Assembly: GCA_036924855.1 (NCBI GenBank)
Contig: JBAGRP010000001.1
Coordinates: 3,782,001-3,846,000, forward strand
Origin: Nitrobacteraceae bacterium AZCC 2146
Lineage (GTDB): Bacteria > Pseudomonadota > Alphaproteobacteria > Rhizobiales > Xanthobacteraceae
DNA length: 64,000 nt
Reading direction: 5' to 3'
The first letter of the stretch is position 1. Every line of letters begins with the position of its first letter. The notes under the pieces are model-generated. The model made no database searches and was not told where the DNA came from. It saw only the letters and a list, made by a program, of their open reading frames with translations. The position numbers and the translations under genes are program-made. This document shows positions 1 to 8,212 of the stretch, piece by piece.

Positions 1-1214
1 TCTTCATCGTGGTGCAAGGCCTCGATTTCGAAGTCCCGGTTCTTCCCTGCATGGCGATTATCGGCTTTTCGACGGCGCTCAACCTCGTGCTGCAGATGCT
101 GTTCAATCCGATGCAGCGGCTGGAACCGCGCTATGCAGCGGCGCTGCTCGCCCTCAACATCGCCGAGCTAGCGGCGCTGCTGTATTGCACCGGCGGGCTG
201 CAGAACCCGTTTTCGTTCCTGTTTCTGGCGCCCGTGCTGATTTCAGCGACGGCGCTGCCGACGCGACTGACCATTGCACTCGGCGTGTTCGCCGCGGCCT
301 GCGCCACTGTATTGGCCTTCTTCCATTTGCCGCTGCCGTGGGATGCCGACGAGCCGCTGGTGCTGCCGCAGATCTATCTTCTCGGCGTCTGGCTCTCGAT
401 CCTGACCGCCATTGGCGTCACCAGCCTCTATGCGTTTCAGGTCACCGAGGAAGCCCGCAAACTGTCCGACGCGCTCGCCGCCACCGAACTGGTGCTGACG
501 CGGGAGCAGCACCTGACCCAGCTCGACGGCCTCGCCGCCGCCGCCGCGCATGAACTGGGCACGCCGCTCTCGACCATCTTCCTGATCTCGCGCGAGCTCG
601 AAAAGACCGCGCACGACAATCCGGAACTGGCCGACGACCTCAAGACCCTGCGCGAGCAGGCGCAACGCTGCCGCGATATTCTCTCAAAAATCACCCAGCT
701 GAATTCGAGCGGCGCGCCGTTCGACCGCATGCGGCTCTCCACGCTGATCGAGGAAGCCGTGGCGCCGCATCGCGATTTCGGCATCGCCATCAAGGTCCGG
801 ATCGCGGTAGCCGGCGCCGCCGAACCGGTCGGCATGCGCAATCCCGCGATCCTCTACGGCGTCGGCAATATCCTGGAAAACGCCGTCGACTTCGCCCGCG
901 AGATGGTCGAGGTCAATGCGTGGTGGAACGCCGACAGCATCGTGATCTCGATATCCGACGACGGCCCGGGCATTCCGCCGGACCTGCTGAAGCGAATCGG
1001 CGAACCCTATCTGTCGCGGCGCCGCGGCGCCGACGAGCCGCAAAGCGAACACACCGGGCTCGGGCTTGGCGTATTCATCGCCCGGACGTTGCTGGAGCGC
1101 ACCGGCGCGAAAGTCTCGTTCGCCAACCGGGTGTTCCCCGATCATGGCGCCGTGGTGCAGATCGCCTGGCCGCGCGAAAGTTTTGAGACTTCGGAACGGT
1201 CGTTCGACGACTGA
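1..1214 (+). CDS. regB: RegB/ActS/PrrB-family redox-sensing histidine kinase (5' end outside window)
   Basis: Membrane sensor kinase of the RegB-RegA global redox system, which in alphaproteobacteria controls respiration, CO2 and N2 fixation genes. The frame is open to the left edge, so the first membrane segments are missing and about 402 residues are visible. Hydrophobic helices fill roughly residues 15-150. The ubiquinone-binding motif GGLQNPF lies at 62-68, counting from the GTG at base 9. The H-box AAHELGTPL has phospho-acceptor His181. Cys221, in QRCRDIL, is at the position of the redox-active cysteine of RegB. The ATP lid follows, with an N-box (NILENA), DDGPGIP and GLGLGVF. The partner regA is not downstream: the next gene is convergent and abuts the stop codon with no gap. 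Bradyrhizobium names the pair RegS/RegR. Confidence 0.9.
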   Translation, partial: FIVVQGLDFEVPVLPCMAIIGFSTALNLVLQMLFNPMQRLEPRYAAALLALNIAELAALLYCTGGLQNPFSFLFLAPVLISATALPTRLTIALGVFAAACATVLAFFHLPLPWDADEPLVLPQIYLLGVWLSILTAIGVTSLYAFQVTEEARKLSDALAATELVLTREQHLTQLDGLAAAAAHELGTPLSTIFLISRELEKTAHDNPELADDLKTLREQAQRCRDILSKITQLNSSGAPFDRMRLSTLIEEAVAPHRDFGIAIKVRIAVAGAAEPVGMRNPAILYGVGNILENAVDFAREMVEVNAWWNADSIVISISDDGPGIPPDLLKRIGEPYLSRRRGADEPQSEHTGLGLGVFIARTLLERTGAKVSFANRVFPDHGAVVQIAWPRESFETSERSFDD

Positions 1215-2450
1215 TCACTCTGCAGGATCGGGAACCGCGAGTGCTTGCTGCGCCGCACGACGCTTCGCAAATCCGGCCAGCACCAGCACCGCGAGGCCGA
1301 GCAGAACCGGCGGAAACACCACGGCGTTGACCGTGGACCAACCATAGCTCGCCAGCAATTGCCCGGACGAGAACGACCCCACCGCCATCACGCCGAACAC
1401 CAGGAAGTCGTTGAAGGCCTGCACCTTGTTGCGTTCCTGCGGCCGGTGAGTTTCCAGCACCAGCGCCGACGCCCCGATGAAGCCGAAATTCCAGCCGATG
1501 CCCAGCACGACAAGGCCGCCCCAGAAATGCATCGCGGTGATGCCGGAGATACCAATCACCGCCGCGAGCGCCTCCAGCGCCAGGCCAATCGCCACGATCC
1601 GCGGCGCGCCGAAGCGGGCGATCAGCGATCCCGTGAAGAAGCTCGGCCCATACATCGCCACGATGTGCCACTGGATACCGAAATTGGAATCGCTGAGGCT
1701 GAGCCCGCAGATCTTCATCGCCAGCGGGGCCGAGGTCATCACCAGGTTCATCATCGAATAGGACACCACGCCGCAAATCGCCGCGGCAATGAAGCGCGGC
1801 TGCCGCGCGATCTCCAAGAGCGGCCTTCCGCCGGTCATGTCGGCCGGCGCCGGTTTCGGCGCATCGACGGTGGCCAACACCGCCATCGCGATCAAGGCCA
1901 CCGCGGCCTGCGCGGCGAAGCTGAAGGCGAACAGGTACGGCGGCCAGATATCCATGGTCCACTGCACCAGTTGCGGACCGAGCACACCGGCGAACACGCC
2001 GCCGGCCATCACCCACGACACCGCCTTCGGCCGATAGGCCGCGCTGGCACCATCGGCCGCGGCAAAGCGATAGGACTGGGCGACCGCGCCGTAGAAGCCG
2101 CCGAAGAAAGTGGCGCAGCAAAACAACGCGAACGAACTGTTGAGAATAGCAATGGCGCCGAGCACACCGCACAGGGTGCCGCTCCCGCTGCCGATGATGA
2201 AGGCGACGCGGCGGCCATAGGCCCGCGAGATCGCGCCGACCGGCAGGGTGCCACAGGCCAAACCAACCACATAGACCGAGATCGGCACGGTGGCGAGCGA
2301 GACGCTGGGCGCCAGCGTCGAGCCGACGATCGCGCCGGTGGCGAAAATGACCGCGGAATTGGCGCCGGCCAAAGCCTGCGCTGCCGCGAGCCGCAGCACA
2401 TTCGAGCGCGCGCGTGCGTCGTCGGACAGCTCAGTGGTAACGTCGATCAT
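1215..2450 (-). CDS. MFS transporter
   Basis: A 411-residue major facilitator with about twelve predicted membrane helices and a GRR loop after the second or third helix, as in MFS motif A. Ala/Gly/Ser-rich helices and short loops fit a drug/metabolite exporter, but the sequence gives no substrate. The stop codon touches the stop codon of the convergent kinase gene (bases 1214/1215), so no separate terminator fits between them. The ATG at 2450 is preceded by a purine-rich GGCGGA. Nothing links it functionally to the methyltransferase gene 120 bases upstream. Confidence 0.85.
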   Translation of the reverse strand: MIDVTTELSDDARARSNVLRLAAAQALAGANSAVIFATGAIVGSTLAPSVSLATVPISVYVVGLACGTLPVGAISRAYGRRVAFIIGSGSGTLCGVLGAIAILNSSFALFCCATFFGGFYGAVAQSYRFAAADGASAAYRPKAVSWVMAGGVFAGVLGPQLVQWTMDIWPPYLFAFSFAAQAAVALIAMAVLATVDAPKPAPADMTGGRPLLEIARQPRFIAAAICGVVSYSMMNLVMTSAPLAMKICGLSLSDSNFGIQWHIVAMYGPSFFTGSLIARFGAPRIVAIGLALEALAAVIGISGITAMHFWGGLVVLGIGWNFGFIGASALVLETHRPQERNKVQAFNDFLVFGVMAVGSFSSGQLLASYGWSTVNAVVFPPVLLGLAVLVLAGFAKRRAAQQALAVPDPAE

Positions 2451-2570
2451 CGGAAAATCCGCCCGGGATACGGCCCGGTTATCGCCGGGCCTTGTTGTTG
2501 CAGCGCGACTATGGCGGCAGCCGGACAGCCGATCAACTCACGCCAGTGCGGGCAGGCCATGCACCCGTGC

Positions 2571-3254
2571 TCACGCGGCCGCAGCGTGGCCAAACACCAG
2601 GATCAGATTGTTGGCGGGCATCTCGACCGTCTCGATCAGCTTGAGACCTACGTCTTTTGCGACTTGCTCCAGCTCGGCGACATCGCGCACGCCCCATTCG
2701 GGGTTGGCATTCCGAAGACTGGTGTCGAATACTGCGTTGCTGACCGCGGTGTGCTTGCCGTCCCGCTTGAAGGGGCCATAGATGAACAGCCGCCCGTCCG
2801 GCCGCAGATACTTCGACGCCCCCGCAATCAGGCCTTCGGCGACCGGCCACGGCGCAATGTGGACGACATTGGCGCAGAATACCGCCAGCAGAGGTCCGGG
2901 TCCGCTGTCGTCCCGCATTGCGGGACACCAGACGGGATCGGACAGATCGATGCGCAACGGCGAGCGAACATTGCCGCGCTGCGCATGCGTCCGCCAGGCC
3001 TCGATGCTTTTCAGATGCGCCTCGTTGAGATCGCTCGGCCACCAGGTGATGTCGGGGCTGCGGCCGGCGAAATCGACCACGTGCTGGCCGGTGCCGCTGC
3101 CGACTTCGACCACATCGCCGGACTTGTCGTGCAGGAATGGCGCAAGCGCGGCCCAGATCGCCTCATGGTTGCGGTGAAACGCCGCCGCATCGAGCCGTCC
3201 GTCGGATTCGACGCGCCGGCCATCCTTGCCGAATTCCACCACATATTCCGCCAT
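2571..3254 (-). CDS. DUF938 family SAM-dependent methyltransferase
   Basis: A protein of 227 residues from the chosen start. The class I methyltransferase glycine-rich motif VEVGSGTGQH is near residues 50-60. It is followed by an acidic residue in WWPSDLNE that should hold the SAM ribose, and by NVVHIAPW and GPFKRDGKHT, both typical of DUF938. The frame stays open to 3407, but the ATG at 3254 (MAEYVVEF) has GAGG about seven bases upstream and matches the usual family N-terminus. The methyl acceptor is unknown for this family. It is transcribed away from the persulfide dioxygenase gene, with 155 bases between the two starts. Confidence 0.82.
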   Translation of the reverse strand: MAEYVVEFGKDGRRVESDGRLDAAAFHRNHEAIWAALAPFLHDKSGDVVEVGSGTGQHVVDFAGRSPDITWWPSDLNEAHLKSIEAWRTHAQRGNVRSPLRIDLSDPVWCPAMRDDSGPGPLLAVFCANVVHIAPWPVAEGLIAGASKYLRPDGRLFIYGPFKRDGKHTAVSNAVFDTSLRNANPEWGVRDVAELEQVAKDVGLKLIETVEMPANNLILVFGHAAAA

Positions 3255-3409
3255 GCCATATCCTCGTCGGATCGCGCCATCGTCCATACCGGGCTTATCA
3301 GCCTTGCCGCGCGACGAAAACGCATCGCGCGCGCTGCCGATAATCGCTAATATCGGGATGACCATCCGAATCCTCCAGCGGACGCGACCATGATCGCATC
3401 GGGACAAGC

Positions 3410-4450
3410 ATGATCTTTCGGCAGTTATTCGACAGCGTTTCCGGCACCTACAGTTATCTGCTGGCCAGCCGCGCCGGTGGCGAAGCGCTGATCCTCGATC
3501 CCGTGCTGGAGAAGGTCGATCGCTATTGCCAGTTGCTGCGCGAACTCGATCTCAAACTGGTCAAGGCGGTCGATACCCATCTGCATGCCGACCATGTCAC
3601 CGGCCTCGCCGAACTGCGCGACCGCACCCAGTGCGTCACCATCATGGGCGAGCAGAGCAAGGCGGACGTCGTCGCGATGCGTGTCGCCGACGGCGACAAG
3701 GTCAAGATCGAAGGCATCTGCCTCGACGTGATGTACACGCCCGGCCACACCGACGATTCCTATAGTTATTTGATGGGCGACCGCGTCTTCACCGGCGACA
3801 CGTTGCTGATCCGCGGCACTGGCCGCACCGATTTCCAGAACGGCAGCGCGCGGGCGCAATACGAGTCGCTGTTCGGCCGGCTGCTGAAACTGCCGGACGA
3901 GACGATGGTATTCCCGGCGCATGACTACAAGGGCGACACCGTCAGCACCATCGGCGAGGAGAAGCGCTACAATCCGCGGCTGCAGGTGCGCTCGGTCGAC
4001 GATTACATCGAGCTGATGAACAATCTGAACCTGCCGAATCCCAAGCTGATGGACGTAGTGATGCCGGCCAACATGCATGTCGGCCTGAAGCAGGACGATC
4101 TGGCCAAGCAGGGGCTGGCGCTCTCCGCCCGTGACGCGATGGCGCGGCTCGGCGATCCCGACATTTTATTGGTCGATCTGCGCGAGGCCGACGAGCGCGC
4201 CAAGCACGGCGTGCTGGCCGGCGCGCTGCATGCGCCCTACCCGTCGATCGGCGACAGCCTGCAGCCGGGCGGCATGCTGCGCGAAGTCGCCACTGCGACG
4301 GGCCGCCGCATCGTGTTCTTCTGCGCGTTCGGCGAACGCTCGGCGATGGCGGTCAAGGCCGCGAAGGCTGCGGGGCTCAGCAATGCCGCCCATCTCGACG
4401 GCGGCATCGATGCGTGGAAGAAAGCCGGCGGCCCGGTCGTTGCAGGCTGA
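3410..4450 (+). CDS. Persulfide dioxygenase (ETHE1-like) fused to a rhodanese domain
   Basis: A 346-residue two-domain enzyme of sulfide detoxification. The N-terminal metallo-beta-lactamase fold (about 1-235) carries THLHADH (His57, His59, Asp61, His62), His113 in GHTDDS, Asp130 in TGDTLL and His171 in PAHDYKG. The ETHE1 mono-iron site and the GTGRTDFQ substrate loop are therefore intact. The C-terminal rhodanese domain (about 245-345) has catalytic Cys305 in the loop CAFGERS. The predicted reactions are oxidation of glutathione persulfide to sulfite and GSH, with sulfur transfer by the rhodanese domain. Both active sites look complete. No SQR or ArsR-type sulfide regulator gene is in the window. 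The start has only a weak ribosome site (GGGACA). Confidence 0.9.
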   Translation: MIFRQLFDSVSGTYSYLLASRAGGEALILDPVLEKVDRYCQLLRELDLKLVKAVDTHLHADHVTGLAELRDRTQCVTIMGEQSKADVVAMRVADGDKVKIEGICLDVMYTPGHTDDSYSYLMGDRVFTGDTLLIRGTGRTDFQNGSARAQYESLFGRLLKLPDETMVFPAHDYKGDTVSTIGEEKRYNPRLQVRSVDDYIELMNNLNLPNPKLMDVVMPANMHVGLKQDDLAKQGLALSARDAMARLGDPDILLVDLREADERAKHGVLAGALHAPYPSIGDSLQPGGMLREVATATGRRIVFFCAFGERSAMAVKAAKAAGLSNAAHLDGGIDAWKKAGGPVVAG

Positions 4451-4499
4451 CATGAAAACACCATGAGCGGATCCATCCGCCTCGTGAGGGGGAAACGTA

Positions 4500-5312
4500 A
4501 TGCGATTTCGTCAATCCGTCGTGCTGTTATCGCTGCTGTTCGCCGCGGCCTTGCAGCCCGCGAATGCGCAGACGGCCGCGCCTGCTTCCGGCGGTCCGGT
4601 CGATCCCGCCTTGATGCAGGATCTGGTACTCGCCAACCGGGTGCTGACCGACCTCAACGTGATCGACGGTTTCGGCCATGTCAGCATGCGGCATCCGACC
4701 AATCCGAACCGCTATCTGATGGGCCGCTCGGTCGCGCCAGCTTTGGTCGTGGCCGACGACATCATGGAATACGACCTCGATTCCAATCCCGTCGATGCGA
4801 AGGGCCGCGCCAGCTTTCTCGAGCGCTTCATCCACGGCGAAATCTACAAGGCCCGGCCCGACGTCAAGGCCATCGTCCACACCCATTCGCCCGGCGTGAT
4901 TCCCTTCAGCGTCTCCAGCGTGCCGCTGCGGCCGGTGTTTCATCTTGGCGCGTTTCTGTCACCCGAGGTGCCGGTGTTCGAAATCCGCGATCCCGGCGGG
5001 ATAACCAATATGCTGGTGAGCAACGCGCAGCTCGGCAAGGCGCTGGCGGCCACGCTCGGCGACCGCAACGTCGCGCTGATGCGCGGCCATGGCAGCGTCG
5101 TCGTCGCGGCGACCGTGCCGATGGCGGTGTTCCGCGCGCATTACAGCAACGTCAATGCGCAGCTGCAGATGCAGGCGATGTCGCTCGGCGGGCCGGTCAC
5201 CTTCATGGCGCCCGACGAGAGTCAGAAGACGCTGGCGGTGATCGACCAAATTCACGGCCGCGCCTGGGATCTGTGGAAACGCGCCGCGCTGGAGAAGATG
5301 ACGGGCAAATAG
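4500..5312 (+). CDS. Class II aldolase/adducin-domain protein with signal peptide
   Basis: A 270-residue protein. Residues 1-24 form a clear Sec signal peptide ending in ANA|QT. The rest is a class II aldolase/adducin domain: GFGHVSMR near 60, the zinc-site HTHSPG near 127 and a late GHGSVV that usually supplies the third histidine. Family members cleave or epimerise sugar phosphates or sugar-acid phosphates in the cytosol, so a periplasmic version probably acts on something else. GAGGGGG lies seven bases before the ATG, a strong ribosome site. It follows the persulfide dioxygenase gene by 49 bases on the same strand and may share its transcript. The next gene is convergent, nine bases away. 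Confidence 0.8.
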   Translation: MRFRQSVVLLSLLFAAALQPANAQTAAPASGGPVDPALMQDLVLANRVLTDLNVIDGFGHVSMRHPTNPNRYLMGRSVAPALVVADDIMEYDLDSNPVDAKGRASFLERFIHGEIYKARPDVKAIVHTHSPGVIPFSVSSVPLRPVFHLGAFLSPEVPVFEIRDPGGITNMLVSNAQLGKALAATLGDRNVALMRGHGSVVVAATVPMAVFRAHYSNVNAQLQMQAMSLGGPVTFMAPDESQKTLAVIDQIHGRAWDLWKRAALEKMTGK

Positions 5313-5321
5313 CGGGTTTCG

Positions 5322-6377
5322 TCACGCCTCGTGGACGCGGACCTCGATATCGTCATAGCCCTTCAGCCGGTAGACGATCACCGAGATCATCCAGCTCAGG
5401 ATGAAGATCGCGATGATCAGGTAGCCGAGCGCGCCGAAATTCTCGTTAAGCGCCTCGACCGCGTGCCAGAAGCTGCCTGACAGATCGAACTTCCTCCCGA
5501 TCAGGCCGAGCGCCTCGACGCCACCGATCACCAGCGCCACGATGACCGAGACCAATGTGATGGTCATGTTGTAGTACAGCTTGCGGATCGGCTTGATGAA
5601 GGCCCAGCCATAGGCGCGCACCATCAGCACCGCATCGGTGGTATCGACCAGCGACATGCCGGCGGTGAACAATGCCGGAAACACCAGGATCGACCACATC
5701 GACATGCCCTCGGCGCCCTGCGCGGCGGAAATGCCGAGCAACGCGATTTCGGTCGCGGTGTCGAAACCCAGGCCGAACAGGATGCCGAGCGGGTACATGT
5801 GCCAGCTCTTCGAGATGATGCCGAACAGCGAACGCAGCAGGCGGCCGATGAAGCCGCGCTGCGACAGCAGCACGTTGAGATCCTCCTCGATGAAGCGCTC
5901 GCCGCGTTTCACCGCCTTGAACAGCCGGAACACCGACAGCAGGATGAAGATATTGGCGACCGCCACTGCGAGCAGGAAGAACGCCGACACGCTGGTGCCA
6001 ATCAGCCCGCCGACCTCGCGAAAACCTTCGAATTTCGACTGCAGCGCCGATACCGCCAGCGCCACGAAGAGCGAGGCCACCACCACCACGGTGGAATGGC
6101 CGAGCGCGAAGAAGAAGCCAACCGACAGCGGGCGTTTGCCCGATTGCATCAGCTTGCGCGTCACATTGTCGATGGCGGCAATGTGGTCGGCATCGACGGC
6201 GTGGCGCAGCCCGAACGTGTAAGCGAGCAGCGCGGTGCCCAGCAGCACTGGCTGGTCGCGAAACGCGAGCAGCGCCCAGAGCCAGGCCAGCAGGTTTGCC
6301 GGTATCAGGATGGCGTAGATGGCGATGGTGCGGCCGCGCAGATTGTCGGCGCCGTCGTCGAAAAGCGTGCGGATCAT
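5322..6377 (-). CDS. NiCoT family nickel/cobalt permease
   Basis: A 351-residue integral membrane protein of the HoxN/HupN/NixA family. It has all three signatures: RHAVDADHIAAID in the second helix (the metal-selectivity site), a later GHSTVVV, and GFDTATE. About eight helices are visible, with a charged cytoplasmic loop near 160-190 (VKRGERFIEEDL). It should import Ni2+ or Co2+, for hydrogenase or urease (nickel) or cobalamin (cobalt). No metalloenzyme gene is nearby to decide which. I looked for a cobalamin riboswitch in the 219 bases upstream and did not see one. Confidence 0.9.
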   Translation of the reverse strand: MIRTLFDDGADNLRGRTIAIYAILIPANLLAWLWALLAFRDQPVLLGTALLAYTFGLRHAVDADHIAAIDNVTRKLMQSGKRPLSVGFFFALGHSTVVVVASLFVALAVSALQSKFEGFREVGGLIGTSVSAFFLLAVAVANIFILLSVFRLFKAVKRGERFIEEDLNVLLSQRGFIGRLLRSLFGIISKSWHMYPLGILFGLGFDTATEIALLGISAAQGAEGMSMWSILVFPALFTAGMSLVDTTDAVLMVRAYGWAFIKPIRKLYYNMTITLVSVIVALVIGGVEALGLIGRKFDLSGSFWHAVEALNENFGALGYLIIAIFILSWMISVIVYRLKGYDDIEVRVHEA

Positions 6378-6596
6378 TGCGGGGATGCGGTCCGTGTTAT
6401 CCCGCGGATTGTCTCAGGAAGCCGCGAATGGCGCAACATCGGCCGTATTGGACGGGAAAACACCGTTTTGCGACCCGAAGCGCATGGCCGCAACGTCCGT
6501 TAGTGACCATCGGGGTGCCTTTGCCCGGACGTTTCATGGTAGGATTGGCGCAGCAATAGCCGAAGCGCACGACGCACGGCCAATTTTGAGGCCATC

Positions 6597-6833
6597 ATGG
6601 ATACCGAACCGGAACCGAAAACCCCCGCCGAGATGAAAGAGATCCGGCTGAATCGCAAGCTGGCGCAGGAAACCGAAGGGATCAAGGCAATGGCTGAAAT
6701 TGCCGCGGCGGATATTGCGATTCGCAAGCGCACCGAGACGCTACGCGCGGCGCGGCTGGCCAAGGAAGCTGAAGACCTCGCCAAACCCATCGAACCCAAG
6801 ACCAAGACGGTCAAGAAGAAGAAAACAACCTGA
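6597..6833 (+). CDS. Small charged helical protein, lysine-rich tail (hypothetical)
   Basis: A 78-residue, highly charged protein without membrane segment or signal. It is probably one long helix (residues 15-60: alternating Arg/Lys, Glu and Ala), ending in the basic tail KTKTVKKKKTT. Its last base is shared with the ATG of the next gene (TGATG), so the two are translationally coupled. Both proteins contain a closely similar stretch (LRAARLAKEA here, LRAQRLAREA in the next) followed by a Lys-rich tail, which suggests tandem duplication. The function is unknown; the tail could bind nucleic acid. Confidence 0.65.
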   Translation: MDTEPEPKTPAEMKEIRLNRKLAQETEGIKAMAEIAAADIAIRKRTETLRAARLAKEAEDLAKPIEPKTKTVKKKKTT

Positions 6834-7063
6834 TGTCAAAAGACGACGAAAAAACCGCCAAGGCCGAGCGCGACGCCGCCGCCAAGGCCGTGACCGACAA
6901 CATGGCCCGGCTGCGGGCGCAGCGCCTCGCCCGCGAAGCCGCGGCACCGCCCGCCCCGGTCAAGAAGAAGGCCGCGGCGAAGCCCGGCAAGAAGTCTGCG
7001 GAGAAAACCCCAGCGCTGGCCGCCTGGCTCGCCGGTCAGCAGAGCGGCGGCCGCCGCACGTGA
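6833..7063 (+). CDS. Small Lys/Ala/Pro-rich protein (hypothetical, paralogue of upstream neighbour)
   Basis: A 76-residue basic protein. The N-terminal 40 residues are helical and charged and contain LRAQRLAREA. A histone-H1-like linker follows (PVKKKAAAKPGKK), then AWLAGQQ and an Arg-rich end. The ATG overlaps the stop codon of the upstream gene by one base. The composition resembles the basic DNA-binding tails of bacterial H1-like proteins, but no folded domain is recognisable. The product is unknown. It ends eight bases before a convergent small gene. Confidence 0.62.
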   Translation: MSKDDEKTAKAERDAAAKAVTDNMARLRAQRLAREAAAPPAPVKKKAAAKPGKKSAEKTPALAAWLAGQQSGGRRT

Positions 7064-7070
7064 GGCGGGA

Positions 7071-7319
7071 TCAGGCCGCCGTCGGCGCCGGCCATTCGAT
7101 CATGGTGCGGGTCTTGGTCGCGGAATCGTAGACCTGGATCTGCAGCATCTGGTAGGCGTTTTTCAGCTTCATGCCGGCTTCTTCCGCGGCTTCCACCGTG
7201 TCGTGATGCGACTTGAAATGGCCATCCACCACCAGCGAATAGCCCTCGGTCGGCGCCCTGTCGGCCCGAACGATCTTGCGCGCCTGCGGTTCGTCCATTT
7301 CGATCTTCGGCTTTTTCAT
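7071..7319 (-). CDS. Conserved hypothetical small protein
   Basis: An 82-residue soluble protein from the chosen ATG (MKKPKIEMDE). The frame extends two codons further to a GTG at 7325, but the GGAG ribosome site overlaps that GTG and sits five bases before the ATG, so the ATG is preferred. The middle (EGYSLVVDGHFKSHHDT, then AAEEAGMKLK) suggests a small mixed alpha/beta fold. No known domain is recognised. Its position beside the two lysine-rich small genes, convergent with them, is the only context. Confidence 0.6.
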   Translation of the reverse strand: MKKPKIEMDEPQARKIVRADRAPTEGYSLVVDGHFKSHHDTVEAAEEAGMKLKNAYQMLQIQVYDSATKTRTMIEWPAPTAA

Positions 7320-7484
7320 CGTCACTCCGGAAGGTAGAATTACGTGTAGGATTACGTGGATTTCGCCCCCCGTTTACACGGAACAGGGGGAAAAGGCAGG
7401 GACAATTGCGGGATCGCGGCATTATCCGCTGCAATCTCGGTCAGATTGAGGTCGATACGAGCGATTTCAGACAGGTACGGAACG

Positions 7485-7640
7485 ATGAACGGACGAGTTG
7501 GCAGGACTGCGGGCGACAAGCCGATCAAGGACGACGGCAAAAAACCGTTACCGCCACAGCCGCCGGAGGATGACGAGGAAGATGGCGACATCGCCACGCC
7601 TAAACGCGACCGCGATGACGAAGCGGGTGATGGCGGTTGA
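7485..7640 (+). CDS. Short acidic/proline-rich hypothetical protein
   Basis: A 51-residue frame starting MNGRVGRTAG. It is followed by a lysine/proline segment (KKPLPPQPP) and an acidic run (EDDEEDGD), and is probably disordered. The frame is open further upstream to 7356, but the sequence before the ATG at 7485 translates to an Arg/Ile-rich stretch of unrelated character. The ribosome site is weak. Amino-acid bias this regular suggests a real gene, but the evidence is thin. Confidence 0.4.
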   Translation: MNGRVGRTAGDKPIKDDGKKPLPPQPPEDDEEDGDIATPKRDRDDEAGDGG

Positions 7641-8212
7641 TGGCGGCGTGTGCGCCACTCTTCATTCCGCCTCGGATTCGAATTTCAAACAGCGCAAACA
7701 GCTTTCTATTCCCGCGACGCTTGCGCGCCCGGGGTGTGAGCATTCCCCGCCCTCTTAAGAGGGCTGTGCGGAACGCGCGGGTGCCCGATGCACCCATGGC
7801 CCGTGCGCAAATGGGGTAGAACAAGCGCGCCCGGGATTCCGGATCCACCGAGAACTCCCGGCGTTCCGCACGCGGTGTTTGTCGGTCTATCTCGCGCTCT
7901 CCCCGCGTCCGTGACGATCGCGATACGCCCCTCTCAGTGGGACGGGATGTGCGGACTACAATCCAATTAGGATTGTTGTCAACGGGGGGTGAATTTTTTC
8001 TTCCACATCCACCCTCGTCATTCCGGGGCGTGCATTCGGCGCCATCCGGCGCTGAATGCACGAGCCCGGAATCCATATTCTCGACGGTCGTGGTTATGGA
8101 TTCCGGGCCCGCGCAAGTGCGCGTCCCGGAATGACAAGGGAGGTGTGGGGGAATGACAAAGGAGAACCTGCATCGTGGCGCAAATCCCGGATGGCGTTTC
8201 GCTGCGTCCGGG
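7641..8212. other. 572-base intergenic stretch with repeats, no gene seen
   Basis: The open frames here are disrupted and of unlikely composition, and none resembles a protein family. The left part (about 7730-7970) has GC-rich inverted segments such as GCCCTCTTAAGAGGGC (7750-7765). The right part holds a palindromic repeat at 8016-8137. An AATTAGGATT stretch and a G-run follow near 7967-7988. I see no tRNA-like cloverleaf. Confidence 0.5.
8016..8137. repeat. Palindromic intergenic repeat, family B (copy 1)
   Basis: A compound inverted repeat beginning CGTCATTCCGGGG and ending CCCGGAATGAC. Its inner arms read GCCCGGAATCCAT and ATGGATTCCGGGC. Two local stems are nested inside: TGCATTC/GAATGCA with GGCGCC/GGCGC, and GCGC-AAGT-GCGC. 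The same outer and inner arms recur at 26632-26764, where different nested stem sequences still pair. This has the form of a REP/BIME-like element. Confidence 0.75.

Noticed and set aside
1245..3350. A 701-codon open frame on the plus strand
   Set aside because: It is antisense to the MFS and DUF938 genes, very rich in Arg/His/Gln/Gly, and has no family features. Such frames arise opposite real genes in GC-rich DNA.
6378..6596. Possible cobalamin or metal riboswitch before the Ni/Co permease gene
   Set aside because: I could not find the B12-box core or a matching fold. The region is also the leader of the opposite small gene.
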